From assembly GCA_045535205.1 (NCBI GenBank), contig JAZSLF010000138.1:1-11528 (forward strand): 11,528 nt of DNA, given 5' to 3'. Under the pieces are notes generated by a model, which had not been told where the DNA came from, made no database searches, and saw nothing but the letters and a program-made list of their open reading frames with translations. This document shows, piece after piece, positions 1 to 6,990 of this stretch; position 1 is the stretch's first letter, and each line of letters opens with the position of its first letter. Source of the DNA: RUG14199 sp045535205 (GTDB lineage: Bacteria > Bacillota > Clostridia > Oscillospirales > CAG-272). Position numbers and translations under genes: made by a program.

Positions 1-120
1 CTTGGCCTCCGACTTATGGACACCCGTAATAAAATTCGCAATAATAGGTAGGCTCACCTAAGCTTTGACTACGTACAAGCCGGCGGTGAGCCGTCTTTAT
101 AATTATGTCTCTGTAAGTTT
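1..120. other. Gene-free stretch with an 8-bp inverted repeat
   Basis: No convincing gene is visible. GGCTCACC at 51-58 is repeated perfectly inverted as GGTGAGCC at 85-92, with 26 nt between them. A short open frame runs in from the left edge on the plus strand and stops at TAA 59-61, so this could be the tail of a gene convergent with infB. On the minus strand a frame beginning GTG at 56-58 is open to the left edge, but it has no good ribosome site. The visible part is too short to choose. rbfA, which often follows infB, is not recognisable here. Confidence 0.35.
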
Positions 121-126
121 ACCTTT

Positions 127-188
127 AACCCCGTTCAAAAGCTTTTGAAGGGGTTTAAGGGGGAACTTTTCTCGAAAAGTTCCCCCTT
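127..188 (-). terminator. Double hairpin behind infB, likely operon terminator
   Basis: Two strong hairpins sit directly after the infB stop. The nearer one pairs 157-170 with 175-188, a perfect 14-bp stem with loop CTCG. The further one pairs AACCCC (127-132) and TTCAAAA (134-140) with 143-155, leaving G133 bulged; its core is a 16-bp palindrome. Read on the minus strand, neither is followed by a long clean U-run, although the stems carry A/T flanks. End of transcription is therefore the likely role but not proven. The near-perfect symmetry would work in either direction. Confidence 0.65.
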
Positions 189-195
189 ATTAAAA

Positions 196-2979
196 CTATC
201 TTTCAACTTCTTCCATGATGAAGGCTTCAAGGACGTCGCCGATCTTGATGTCGTTGAACTTGTCAAGACCGATACCGCATTCGTAGCCCTGTGCAACTTC
301 CTTCACGTCGTCTTTGAAACGGCGGAGAGAGGAAATTGAGTCTTCAAATACCACAACACCGTCACGTACTACTCTTATCTGAGCATTACGCTGGATCTTG
401 CCGTCCTGAACGTAGGAGCCTGCAATTGTACCGACATTGGGCACATGGATAGTCTGACGGACCTCTGCATGACCGAGAAGCACTTCCTTGAACGTGGGAG
501 CGAGCATACCCTTCATAGCAGCGGTGATCTCTTCGATACATTCGTAAATAATTCTGTAGGTACGTATATCTACGTTCTGTTCCTTGGCACTGTCGAGAGC
601 AACCTTGTCGGGACGAACGTTGAAGCCGACGATAATAGCGTTGGAAGCCGCCGCAAATGTAACGTCGCCTTCTGTAATACCGCCTGCCGCAGAGTGAATA
701 ACACGAACCTTAACTTCTTCATTGGAGAGCTTTTCAAGGGAAGCCTTAACAGCTTCGGCAGAACCGACAACGTCTGCCTTAACGATAACGTTGAGATCCT
801 TAACGCCGTCCTTGATCTGTGCAAAGAGGTCATCAAGGCTGACCTTGGCGTTTGCTTTGAACATATCTTCCTTTGCCGCAGCACGTCTCTGCTCGGCAAG
901 CTCTCTTGCCATTCTTTCATCTTCAACTGCGTTGAATTCGTCACCTGCAAGAGGAACCTCGGAAAGACCGATGATCTCTACGGGGACAGAAGGTCCTGCA
1001 ACCTTGAGTGTTCTGCCGTTATGGTCTGTCATGGCACGTACACGGCCTACTGACGTACCTGCGATAACGATGTCACCTGCGTGAAGCGTACCGTTCTGTA
1101 CGAGAACCGTAGCAACAGGGCCACGACCCTTGTCGAGCTTGGATTCGATGATGACACCCTTTGCTCGTCTGTCGGGATTAGCCTTGTATTCCTTAACCTC
1201 TGCAATAAGAAGAATATTCTCAAGAAGGTCCTGGATACCCATGCCTGTGAGAGCGGAAACGGGAACACAAATAACGTCGCCGCCCCATTCTTCAGGAACA
1301 AGTGAATAGTTTGTAAGCTCTGCCTTTACTGCATCGGGATTAGCCGTAGGCTTATCCATCTTATTGATAGCAACGATTATTTCAACACCTGCCGCTTTTG
1401 CGTGGTTGATAGCCTCGATGGTCTGAGGCATGATACCGTCATCAGCCGCAACAACGAGGATAGCAATATCTGTCGCCATGGCACCTCTTGCTCTCATGGC
1501 TGTAAACGCTGCGTGTCCGGGGGTATCGAGGAAGGTGATGTCCTTGCCGTCAACGTCAACTCTGTAAGCACCGATATGCTGTGTGATACCGCCTGCTTCA
1601 CCGCTTGTTACGCTTGTATGACGGATAGCGTCAAGAATAGAGGTCTTACCGTGGTCAACGTGACCCATTACACATACGACAGGTGCTCTTTCCTTGAGGT
1701 TTTCGTCTGCGTCCTCTATTTCGGCAAAGAGCTTTTCTTCAATTGTTACAACAACTTCCTTTGTAACCTCTGCACCGAACTCGTCAGCTATGAGGTAAGC
1801 TGTTTCAAAGTCTATCACCTGGTTTACCGTGGCAATAGTACCCATCATCATCAGCTTCTTTACTACCTCAGCAGCCGCAACCTTGAGTCTGGAAGCAAGC
1901 TCACCGACGGAAATTTCATCGGGAATGGTGATCTTGAGAGGCTGCTTCTTCGCTTTTTCGAGCTGTTCCTTACGGAGCTTTTCCATAGCCGCCTTTTCTT
2001 TGTCACGGTTCTTACCGCTTCTGTTGTCACGTGTATTCTGCTTTTTCAGCTTCTGCTTTGTGGACTGCTTGTCGGAAAGTGCATCGGGAGCAAAGTTATC
2101 AAGCTTATCGTCATATTTGGAAAGGTCAACGGTAGATGTACGTGTGTCAACTACTCTTGTTGCACCTGTTCTCTGACGTCCCGCATTCTGTGTCTGCTGC
2201 TTCTTCTGTGCAGCACCGGGAGCGTTCTTGTAGCCTGTACCTTCAACGGTGGGAACGTTAAAGCTGTTCTGTGCAGCCTTTTCAAAACGTTCCTTCTTCG
2301 CCTTGTCATCACGGACAGGCTTTTCTTTTCTTTCGGGAGCTCTTTCGGGCTTTGCTTCCTGCTTTGCCGCAGGCTTTTCAGCCTTCTTTTCAGCTTCGGC
2401 CTTAGCCTTTGCCGCCTTTTCAGCTGCTTCTTTTTCCTTTGCAAGCTTTCTTGCTTCCGCTTCTTCCTTGCGTTTTGCTTCTGCGGCAAGCTTCGCCTCA
2501 TGGTCTGCCTTAGCCTTAGCAGCTGCTCTCTGGAGGGCTGCCATCTGAGCATCCTCTTTTGCCTTGGCAGCAACCTCTGCTTCAGCCTTAGCTTTTGCCT
2601 CTGCTTCAGCTTTAGCCTTAGCCTCCGCTTCAGCCTTAGCCTTTGCTTCCGCCTCTGCCTTAGCCTTCGCCTCTGCCTCAGCCTTTGCCTTCGCTTCCGC
2701 TTCAGCTTTAGCCTTTTCAGCCATCTTCTTTTCGTACTCAGCACTCTTTTTACCTTCGTAAATATGACTCTTGCCCCTCAGATAATCGTCAAGGTCAGAG
2801 ATCTGTGCACCAAGTGTGAGTTCATTGAAAAATGCGTTAAATTCATCGGGAGAAAGCACGGAAGAAGATTTCTTATCTTCTATTCCTGCTTTTTCAAGGA
2901 CCTTAATTACATCCTTACTGCTTTTCATTCCCAAATCTTTGGAAAGTTGATTTACTCGGAATTTGGTCTCCTGTGCCAT
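196..2979 (-). CDS. infB: Translation initiation factor IF-2
   Basis: This 927-residue GTPase delivers initiator fMet-tRNA to the 30S P site and promotes 50S joining in the cytoplasm. Visible domains, in order: an N-terminal IF2_N helical domain (about 1-52); a long charged Ala/Lys/Glu linker (about 78-350) holding five and a half KAEAEAKA octads; a second IF2_N-like segment (about 350-415); and the G domain. The G domain has GHVDHGKT at 439-446, DTPGH at 485-489, NKMD at 539-542 and a SALTG G5 motif. The usual IF2 C-terminal domains follow. The ATG at 2979 is the first available start because an in-frame TAA lies three codons upstream. The Shine-Dalgarno signal next to it is weak; the only good purine tract is further upstream, behind a hairpin. 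It is the last gene of the rimP-nusA-ylxR-ylxQ-infB operon and is full length for the family. Confidence 0.97.
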   Translation of the reverse strand: MAQETKFRVNQLSKDLGMKSSKDVIKVLEKAGIEDKKSSSVLSPDEFNAFFNELTLGAQISDLDDYLRGKSHIYEGKKSAEYEKKMAEKAKAEAEAKAKAEAEAKAKAEAEAKAKAEAEAKAKAEAEAKAKAEAEVAAKAKEDAQMAALQRAAAKAKADHEAKLAAEAKRKEEAEARKLAKEKEAAEKAAKAKAEAEKKAEKPAAKQEAKPERAPERKEKPVRDDKAKKERFEKAAQNSFNVPTVEGTGYKNAPGAAQKKQQTQNAGRQRTGATRVVDTRTSTVDLSKYDDKLDNFAPDALSDKQSTKQKLKKQNTRDNRSGKNRDKEKAAMEKLRKEQLEKAKKQPLKITIPDEISVGELASRLKVAAAEVVKKLMMMGTIATVNQVIDFETAYLIADEFGAEVTKEVVVTIEEKLFAEIEDADENLKERAPVVCVMGHVDHGKTSILDAIRHTSVTSGEAGGITQHIGAYRVDVDGKDITFLDTPGHAAFTAMRARGAMATDIAILVVAADDGIMPQTIEAINHAKAAGVEIIVAINKMDKPTANPDAVKAELTNYSLVPEEWGGDVICVPVSALTGMGIQDLLENILLIAEVKEYKANPDRRAKGVIIESKLDKGRGPVATVLVQNGTLHAGDIVIAGTSVGRVRAMTDHNGRTLKVAGPSVPVEIIGLSEVPLAGDEFNAVEDERMARELAEQRRAAAKEDMFKANAKVSLDDLFAQIKDGVKDLNVIVKADVVGSAEAVKASLEKLSNEEVKVRVIHSAAGGITEGDVTFAAASNAIIVGFNVRPDKVALDSAKEQNVDIRTYRIIYECIEEITAAMKGMLAPTFKEVLLGHAEVRQTIHVPNVGTIAGSYVQDGKIQRNAQIRVVRDGVVVFEDSISSLRRFKDDVKEVAQGYECGIGLDKFNDIKIGDVLEAFIMEEVER
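2566..2709 (-). repeat. Octad repeat within infB
   Basis: Five perfect tandem copies of the octapeptide KAEAEAKA plus a degenerate sixth cover IF2 residues about 91-138. At DNA level these are 24-bp units that differ at synonymous positions (gct/gcc, tta/ttt/ttc, tca/tct/tcc on the plus strand), so the peptide is better conserved than the DNA. Alternating K/E with Ala predicts a long single charged helix in the linker between the two N-terminal domains. Copy number is a likely site of length variation. Confidence 0.85.
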
Positions 2980-3019
2980 TCGTCTTTATACCGATTTCCA
3001 CAAGTGGAAAAATCCTTTC
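2980..3019 (-). promoter_or_regulatory. Hairpin between purine tract and infB start
   Basis: TTTCCA at 2995-3000 pairs with TGGAAA at 3005-3010 (loop CAAG on the plus strand), and the flanking GAT/ATC can extend the stem. On the minus strand the order is AAAGGA (about 3014-3019), hairpin, a spacer of about 13 nt, then the infB ATG. The only Shine-Dalgarno-like tract is therefore about 35 nt from the start in linear sequence, and the hairpin could shorten that distance or act as a control point. The pairing is seen; the role is inferred. Confidence 0.35.
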
Positions 3020-3073
3020 TTTAAGCTGTTGACCCGTTCTACCGTAATCTTTTATATTAGTTTATCTTCTGTT

Positions 3074-3421
3074 TTATTCGTCAGCTTCAAAGCTGTCCGT
3101 ATCGCCGTACAGGGCGGCAATCGCATCTGCAAGTCCTTTATCGGTCACGGCAACCGCCGACACCGCCGAAGACTTACCTACAGTCTTCGCCAGCTCCTCT
3201 GAAGTTATGTTGGGTTCAAAGTGAGCCGTCTTATAATAAAGACACTTGTCACGAAGCTGCTTCTTCGTTCTGTCCGATGCATCGCAGGCTGACACAACGC
3301 ATACTTTGCCCGGAGCCTTACGCACCGCATTCAGAGCAAGGTCGGTTCCGATAGCCGTGTTTCTGCCTCTTGCGGCAAAGCCGACGTACGTCAGCAGTTT
3401 CTTTTCTCTGTTATCAGGCAT
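3074..3421 (-). CDS. ylxQ: L7Ae-family RNA-binding protein YlxQ
   Basis: This 115-residue member of the L7Ae/L30e/S12e family has the family core: a GLLTYVGFA-like segment (here KLLTYVGFAARG), a charged helix with NAVRKAPGKVCVVSACDAS, and a KCLYYKTAHF turn. Family members bind kink-turn RNA; the cellular role of YlxQ is poorly defined. I place the start at ATG 3421, not the in-frame ATG at 3442. A strong AAGGAAGG ribosome site lies about 8 nt before 3421, nothing comparable precedes 3442, and this start overlaps the ylxR stop by only 8 nt, as is typical of translational coupling. The longer version would add seven residues. It lies between ylxR and infB, its usual place in Firmicutes. Confidence 0.88.
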   Translation of the reverse strand: MPDNREKKLLTYVGFAARGRNTAIGTDLALNAVRKAPGKVCVVSACDASDRTKKQLRDKCLYYKTAHFEPNITSEELAKTVGKSSAVSAVAVTDKGLADAIAALYGDTDSFEADE

Positions 3422-3704
3422 CTTCGCTGCCTTCCTTTTCATATTCTGAAATCTGCACTTCTATAGCATCAAGAATTTCAGAGGGTATCTCCACTCCCAA
3501 ATTCAAAGAAAAACGATTTTTCTTTCGTGCAATTCTGAAGCACTCTGCCTTTTTACAGATATATGCACCTCTGCCGTTTTTTCTTCCCGTAACGTCAAGC
3601 TCAATATTTCCTTCGGGAGTTCTGAGAACCCTGATAAGCTCGTTTTTGGGATAGGAAGTATTACAGCCGAGGCATCTTCTTTCGGGTATTTTTCTTACCT
3701 TCAT
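3414..3704 (-). CDS. ylxR: YlxR/RnpM family RNA-binding protein
   Basis: This basic 96-residue protein carries the YlxR signature: RRCLGC near the N-terminus (residues 9-14), then TGRKNGRGAYIC (about 39-50). Cys11, Cys14, Cys50 and Cys55 are spaced as a possible metal-binding set, which is an inference. Family members bind RNA, and in Bacillus the protein has been reported to bind and modulate RNase P, hence the name RnpM. A GAGAGGTG ribosome site precedes ATG 3704. The gene sits 24 nt after nusA and overlaps ylxQ by 8 nt, so coupled translation is likely. The acidic tail EYEKEGSEDA is encoded over the ylxQ ribosome site. Confidence 0.93.
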   Translation of the reverse strand: MKVRKIPERRCLGCNTSYPKNELIRVLRTPEGNIELDVTGRKNGRGAYICKKAECFRIARKKNRFSLNLGVEIPSEILDAIEVQISEYEKEGSEDA

Positions 3705-3728
3705 AGGTCACACCTCTCTCTGAAGCGA

Positions 3729-4757
3729 TCAAACACCCTTGATGTCTATCTTATTATAGCCTGTAAGTCTTGCCGCAAGTCTTGCGTTCTGACCTTCCTT
3801 ACCGATGGCAAGTGAAAGCTGGTCTGCCGCAACTGCGATCCTTGCACTCTTTTCACCGTCAAGCTCAACCGAAAGCACCTGTGCAGGCGAGAGTGCCGCA
3901 GCAATAAATTCGGCGGGGTCCTCGGAGTATTCGATAACGTCGATCTTTTCTCCGCAGAGCTCGTTTATGATATTGTTGATACGCATACCGTGACCGCCTA
4001 TACATGAGCCAACTGCATCAACGTCTTCATCTCTTGAATATACTGCTATCTTTGTTCTGCTTCCCGCTTCTCTTGCGATGGACTTGATAATTACCGTACC
4101 GTCTGCAACTTCGGGAATTTCAAGCTCGAAAAGTCTCTTTACGAGACCGGGATGCGTTCTTGAAAGAGTTACGATAGGCCCGTCCTGACCTACTCTCTTT
4201 ACCTCTGTGATGAACACCTTTATCTTGTCGCCTGCGGCGAAGGTCTCGCCGGGGATCTGTTCATTTTTAATAAGAACCGCTTCGCTTGTGCCTGTATCGA
4301 TTACGATTGCACCTGTGTCATCGGCTGTCTTTGTAACTGTAGCTGTTACGACCTCTTCACGCTTCTTTTCGTATTCTCTTACCATATTCATGGTCTCAGC
4401 TTCTCTGATACCCTGAATGATGACCTGCTTTGCAGCCTGTGCGCTGAGTCTTCCGAAGTTCTTTGTCTTCACTTCATTTTCAACTATTCCGCCGAGAACG
4501 TTTCTCTTGGAAAGTGCCTTCGCATCCTCAAGACTTATCTCTGTCTTGGGGTCCATCACTTCTTCTACAATGTGTCTCTGTCTGTAAACCTTTACATCCT
4601 TTTTAACGGGGTCAAGAACTATTCTGACGTTATCAGAACCGTGTTCCTTCTTGAAAGCACTTGTAAGTGCCGCCGTTACCTTTTCAAGCATATAATCCTT
4701 GGGTATCCCTTTAACCTTTTCAAGCTCGTCAAGAGCGTTAAAAAATTCTGCGTTCAT
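3729..4757 (-). CDS. nusA: Transcription termination/antitermination factor NusA
   Basis: NusA binds RNA polymerase and nascent RNA and modulates pausing, intrinsic termination and antitermination. The 342 residues show the N-terminal RNAP-binding domain (about 1-130), an S1 domain (about 134-200) and two KH domains. The KH GxxG-type loops are visible as GSCIGGHGMRI (250-260) and LAIGKEGQNARLA (316-328). The protein ends right after KH2, so it lacks the acidic C-terminal repeats of Proteobacteria; this is the normal short Firmicutes form. ATG 4757 has a GAAAGGTC ribosome site about 10 nt upstream. It is the second gene of the operon, 36 nt after rimP and before ylxR. Confidence 0.97.
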   Translation of the reverse strand: MNAEFFNALDELEKVKGIPKDYMLEKVTAALTSAFKKEHGSDNVRIVLDPVKKDVKVYRQRHIVEEVMDPKTEISLEDAKALSKRNVLGGIVENEVKTKNFGRLSAQAAKQVIIQGIREAETMNMVREYEKKREEVVTATVTKTADDTGAIVIDTGTSEAVLIKNEQIPGETFAAGDKIKVFITEVKRVGQDGPIVTLSRTHPGLVKRLFELEIPEVADGTVIIKSIAREAGSRTKIAVYSRDEDVDAVGSCIGGHGMRINNIINELCGEKIDVIEYSEDPAEFIAAALSPAQVLSVELDGEKSARIAVAADQLSLAIGKEGQNARLAARLTGYNKIDIKGV

Positions 4758-4793
4758 TTGATTTATGACCTTTCATTATTATACATTGTTTGT

Positions 4794-5273
4794 TCAGTCT
4801 TCCCAATTGAAGACCGTGTTTACCTTGGCGACCGCCTTCTTCTCGATTTCGTAAGCGTCCTCGCCGCATACGATAACAAATGAGTCCTCAAAGGTGTCGT
4901 TGAGTATTCCTCTTACCACCTTCATACCGTTGAATGCCTTATAAAGCTTCGCTTCAACCTCAACGCCGAGACAGTATTCAAAATGCTCATCTCTTGTGAG
5001 AGTTCTTTCGACTCCCGGTGAGGACACCTCAAGTCTGTAGGCAACCTCGATGGGATCAGCTTCGTCAAGCACGGGGTCAATGGCTCTGTGCATCTTTTCG
5101 CAGTCCTCGATCCCGATGCCGTTTTCTGTGTCTATCGTTATACGGAGCACCATTTCGGCACCCTCCTTAACGTATTCAACATCCCACAGCATATAGCCAA
5201 GCTCGTCTGCCGTAGGCTGAATAAGCTCCCGCACCACCGCGGCGGTGTTCTTCTTTTTGTTTTTTTGTTCCAT
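4794..5273 (-). CDS. rimP: Ribosome maturation factor RimP
   Basis: RimP assists late 30S subunit assembly. The 159-residue protein shows the usual N-terminal alpha/beta domain with LGYMLWDVEYVKEGAEMVLRI and the IGIEDCEKMHRAIDPVLDEADPI segment, then the diagnostic YRLEVSSPGVERTL motif and a C-terminal SH3-like barrel that ends in a typical KVNTVFNWED tail. ATG 5273 follows a strong AAGGTGG ribosome site about 5 nt upstream. It is the first gene of the nusA-infB operon, preceded by a consensus promoter and a short structured leader. Confidence 0.96.
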   Translation of the reverse strand: MEQKNKKKNTAAVVRELIQPTADELGYMLWDVEYVKEGAEMVLRITIDTENGIGIEDCEKMHRAIDPVLDEADPIEVAYRLEVSSPGVERTLTRDEHFEYCLGVEVEAKLYKAFNGMKVVRGILNDTFEDSFVIVCGEDAYEIEKKAVAKVNTVFNWED

Positions 5274-5300
5274 TTTCCACCTTTTCCGTTACAATGATAA

Positions 5301-5324
5301 GAGAGAGGACTGTCGCCCTCTCTC
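5301..5324 (-). promoter_or_regulatory. Leader hairpin upstream of rimP
   Basis: GAGAGAGG (5301-5308) pairs perfectly with CCTCTCTC (5317-5324) around an 8-nt loop. It lies in the predicted 5' leader of about 70 nt between the rimP promoter and the rimP start. No U-run follows on the minus strand, so it does not look like an attenuator. It could stabilise the 5' end or be a binding site for an operon product. Confidence 0.5.
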
Positions 5325-5349
5325 CTTTAAACTTAATATTGACACTATA

Positions 5350-5378
5350 AGTATACCACGTATCTTTCCGTTTTTCAA
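5350..5378 (-). promoter_or_regulatory. Sigma-A promoter of the rimP-nusA-infB operon
   Basis: On the minus strand TTGAAA (5373-5378) and TATACT (5350-5355) are separated by exactly 17 bp. The expected transcript start is near 5343, giving a leader of about 70 nt before rimP. This marks the operon start and separates it from the flavin reductase gene upstream. Confidence 0.8.
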
Positions 5379-5449
5379 TAGACTTTTTAAAAAATTTCAT
5401 CCAAACCTTATTTTTGGTGGTTTTTTACACGAAAAAATACACGGACAGC

Positions 5450-5953
5450 TTATTCTTTTGTGTAAACCGACTCAACCTTTACCACGTAAACACGGTGATA
5501 ATCCTTCTTTTCATAGCAGGAGAGCATACCCTCATCGATAAAGCAGTCCTCCTTTATCATATCGGAATAAAGCTTACGGCACACAAATACCTTGGTCGCT
5601 TCCTCAAAAGTCGGGTGTCCGTCAACTGTCGTATGATGAAAATCCACCGCCGCAACCTTATCCTCATCTCTTCCGCTGTGAGTACCGAGATAGGTCAGCT
5701 CCTTCTTGTGCTCACCGCCGAAGAATGACAGGGTCATATATTCTGAGCCTTCCGTAAACTCATAAGTATATCTCTGGGGTCTTATAAACACAAATGCCAC
5801 GTTTTCCTTCCAGAGAACGCCCATACCGCCCCACGAAGCCGTCATTGTATTTACAACGCCGTCCTTTTCTGCACTCACAAGCATCCATTCATCACCTATC
5901 TCACGGAAAACATTGCCCGAAATATCTGTAAGTTCTGTTCTTTTAAAGCTCAT
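5450..5953 (-). CDS. Flavin reductase family protein
   Basis: This 167-residue protein resembles the flavin reductase-like FMN-binding split-barrel family common in gut Clostridia. Visible hallmarks are VVNTMTASWGGMGVLW near residues 30-50, FIRPQRYTYEF, and the YMTLSFFG strand followed by the SGRDEDKV segment. Family members bind FMN and reduce flavin or a bound partner with NAD(P)H; the substrate here is unknown. The ATG at 5953 is chosen because a full GGAGG site lies 8 nt upstream and a consensus promoter just beyond it. The same frame stays open far upstream to 6556, but that extension crosses the promoter, reads through the divergent amidase gene, and does not look like the family. It is cytosolic with no signal peptide. 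Behind the stop there are only weak pairings near 5401-5430, no clean terminator. Confidence 0.88.
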   Translation of the reverse strand: MSFKRTELTDISGNVFREIGDEWMLVSAEKDGVVNTMTASWGGMGVLWKENVAFVFIRPQRYTYEFTEGSEYMTLSFFGGEHKKELTYLGTHSGRDEDKVAAVDFHHTTVDGHPTFEEATKVFVCRKLYSDMIKEDCFIDEGMLSCYEKKDYHRVYVVKVESVYTKE

Positions 5954-5987
5954 AATGTACCTCCGAAATACTTTTCTTCTATAATTA

Positions 5988-6015
5988 ATTATATGTAAAT
6001 TCACAACAATGTCAA
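5988..6015 (-). promoter_or_regulatory. Consensus promoter of the flavin reductase gene
   Basis: On the minus strand TTGACA (6010-6015) and TATAAT (5988-5993) are both perfect consensus, with a 16-bp spacer. The transcript would start near 5981 and leave a leader of about 28 nt containing the GGAGG site. It lies back to back with the amidase promoter. Confidence 0.85.
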
Positions 6016-6033
6016 GTAAAATCGCAAATGTGC

Positions 6034-6062
6034 TTGAAAATCGGAACTCAAGGTGATAAAAT
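6034..6062 (+). promoter_or_regulatory. Promoter of the amidase gene
   Basis: TTGAAA (6034-6039) and TAAAAT (6057-6062) are 17 bp apart, with TGA at 6054-6056 forming an extended -10. The transcript would start about 25 nt before the TTG start codon. It is divergent from, and does not overlap, the flavin reductase promoter. Confidence 0.65.
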
Positions 6063-6094
6063 AAATACCGAACCTTATCAAAGGAGCTGTTATT

Positions 6095-6778
6095 TTGGAA
6101 AACTTTATAAGAAAAATAAAATATTCTCCCCTGTGGGTACGGCTCACCGCCGTACTTCTTATCGTAGCCGCCCTGTGCACAGCCTTTTTCTTTTTCGGAA
6201 AGCGGATCGGCACGGTAGTTGAGCAGGAGGTCACTCTTATGATAGACACAGACCCCGCATGGCAGAAGCCCGACTACGTTACATACGAGCCCATCGTTAA
6301 AAACGAATACTCCCGTCCGGGAACCTATCTTCCCGAAATAAATGCACTTGTCGTTCACTACGTTGCCAATCCCGGAACCTCCGCCGCCAACAACAGAAGC
6401 TACTTCAACGGTCTTGCAAAATCCGGTGCAACGTGGGCAAGCAGTCATTTCATCGTAGGGCTTGAAGGCGAGGTGCTCCAGCTTATCCCCCTTGACGAGA
6501 TCGCCTACTGCTCCAACGAGAGAAACAGCGACACCGTCGGCATTGAATGCTGTCATCCCGATGAAACGGGCAAATTCAACGAGGAAACCTATAATTCTCT
6601 TATTATTTTACTTAAAGATCTCTGCATCGAATACGAGCTTGATCCACTCACTCAGATAATCAGACATTATGACGTTACGGGCAAAATGTGTCCCCTCTAC
6701 TTCGTGGAACACGAAGACGAGTGGAGAGCTCTGCTCACCGACGTCGCAGCAGCGATGACGGAGCAGGCAGGAAAGTGA
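6095..6778 (+). CDS. Membrane-anchored N-acetylmuramoyl-L-alanine amidase
   Basis: This is a 227-residue amidase_2 (T7 lysozyme/PGRP fold) enzyme that should cleave the MurNAc-L-Ala bond of peptidoglycan. One transmembrane helix (about 15-35) follows a basic N-terminus, so the catalytic domain is outside the membrane. The zinc site is complete by comparison with T7 lysozyme. His88 sits in LVVHYVANPG. The C-terminal HYDVTGKMCP holds His191, Lys197 and Cys199 with the same spacing as His122, Lys128 and Cys130 of T7 lysozyme. SSHFIVG and VGIECC strands also fit. The start is TTG at 6095, supported by AAGGAG at 6081-6086 with an 8-nt gap; no upstream ATG in frame is better. The gene stands alone: it is divergent from the flavin reductase and followed directly by the hairpin array. 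Roles such as wall turnover, spore germination or recycling cannot be separated from sequence. Confidence 0.92.
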   Translation: MENFIRKIKYSPLWVRLTAVLLIVAALCTAFFFFGKRIGTVVEQEVTLMIDTDPAWQKPDYVTYEPIVKNEYSRPGTYLPEINALVVHYVANPGTSAANNRSYFNGLAKSGATWASSHFIVGLEGEVLQLIPLDEIAYCSNERNSDTVGIECCHPDETGKFNEETYNSLIILLKDLCIEYELDPLTQIIRHYDVTGKMCPLYFVEHEDEWRALLTDVAAAMTEQAGK

Positions 6779-6781
6779 ACT

Positions 6782-6950
6782 AAATAATTTTGCCATAAGG
6801 CAAAACAGCTAAATTGTTCGCTCTCGCTCGCAGCTAAATTTCACTTCGTGAAGCTAAATTAAATTCGGCTGCCTTAGCGTGTGCCATAGGCACACATTTA
6901 GCGTGCGTAAGCACATTTAGCGTGCTCCACATTTAGCTCGGTTTTCCTTT
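6782..6950. repeat. Modular palindrome array, copy A
   Basis: Short palindromes are separated by AGCTAAATT in the left half and its reverse complement in the right half. Slots: TTTTGCC/GGCAAAA (6788-6794 with 6799-6805), a GC-rich segment without a clean stem (about 6815-6832), TTCAC/GTGAA (6840-6852), GTGTGCC/GGCACAC (6879-6885 with 6889-6895), GTGC/GCAC (6903-6914), GTG/CAC (6922-6930), then CGGTTTTCCTTT without its partner arm. There is no open reading frame of note. It starts a few bases after the amidase stop, so it would be transcribed as that gene's 3' tail. Copy B aligns slot by slot. Confidence 0.8.
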
Positions 6951-6990
6951 TGCTTTTTTAGTTCGTATATAAATAGTATCATCATTCTTA

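Noticed and set aside
145..339. Plus-strand frame of 64 codons starting in the hairpins behind infB
   Set aside because: It starts inside the terminator hairpin and continues antisense to infB, with no family resemblance.
2564..2761. Plus-strand Ala/Ser/Phe repeat peptide frame
   Set aside because: It is only the antisense reading of the 24-bp octad repeats of infB.
1402..3024. A 540-codon open frame on the plus strand opposite infB
   Set aside because: It is the mirror of the infB coding strand. It is Cys/Leu/Phe-rich, low in complexity over the octad repeat, has no ribosome site, and IF2 is unmistakable on the other strand.
3422..3442. Longer YlxQ start adding seven residues
   Set aside because: No ribosome site precedes it, whereas AAGGAAGG precedes the ATG at 3421.
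5954..6556. N-terminal extension of the flavin reductase frame
   Set aside because: It crosses a consensus promoter and the divergent amidase gene, and the GGAGG site at 5953 marks the real start.
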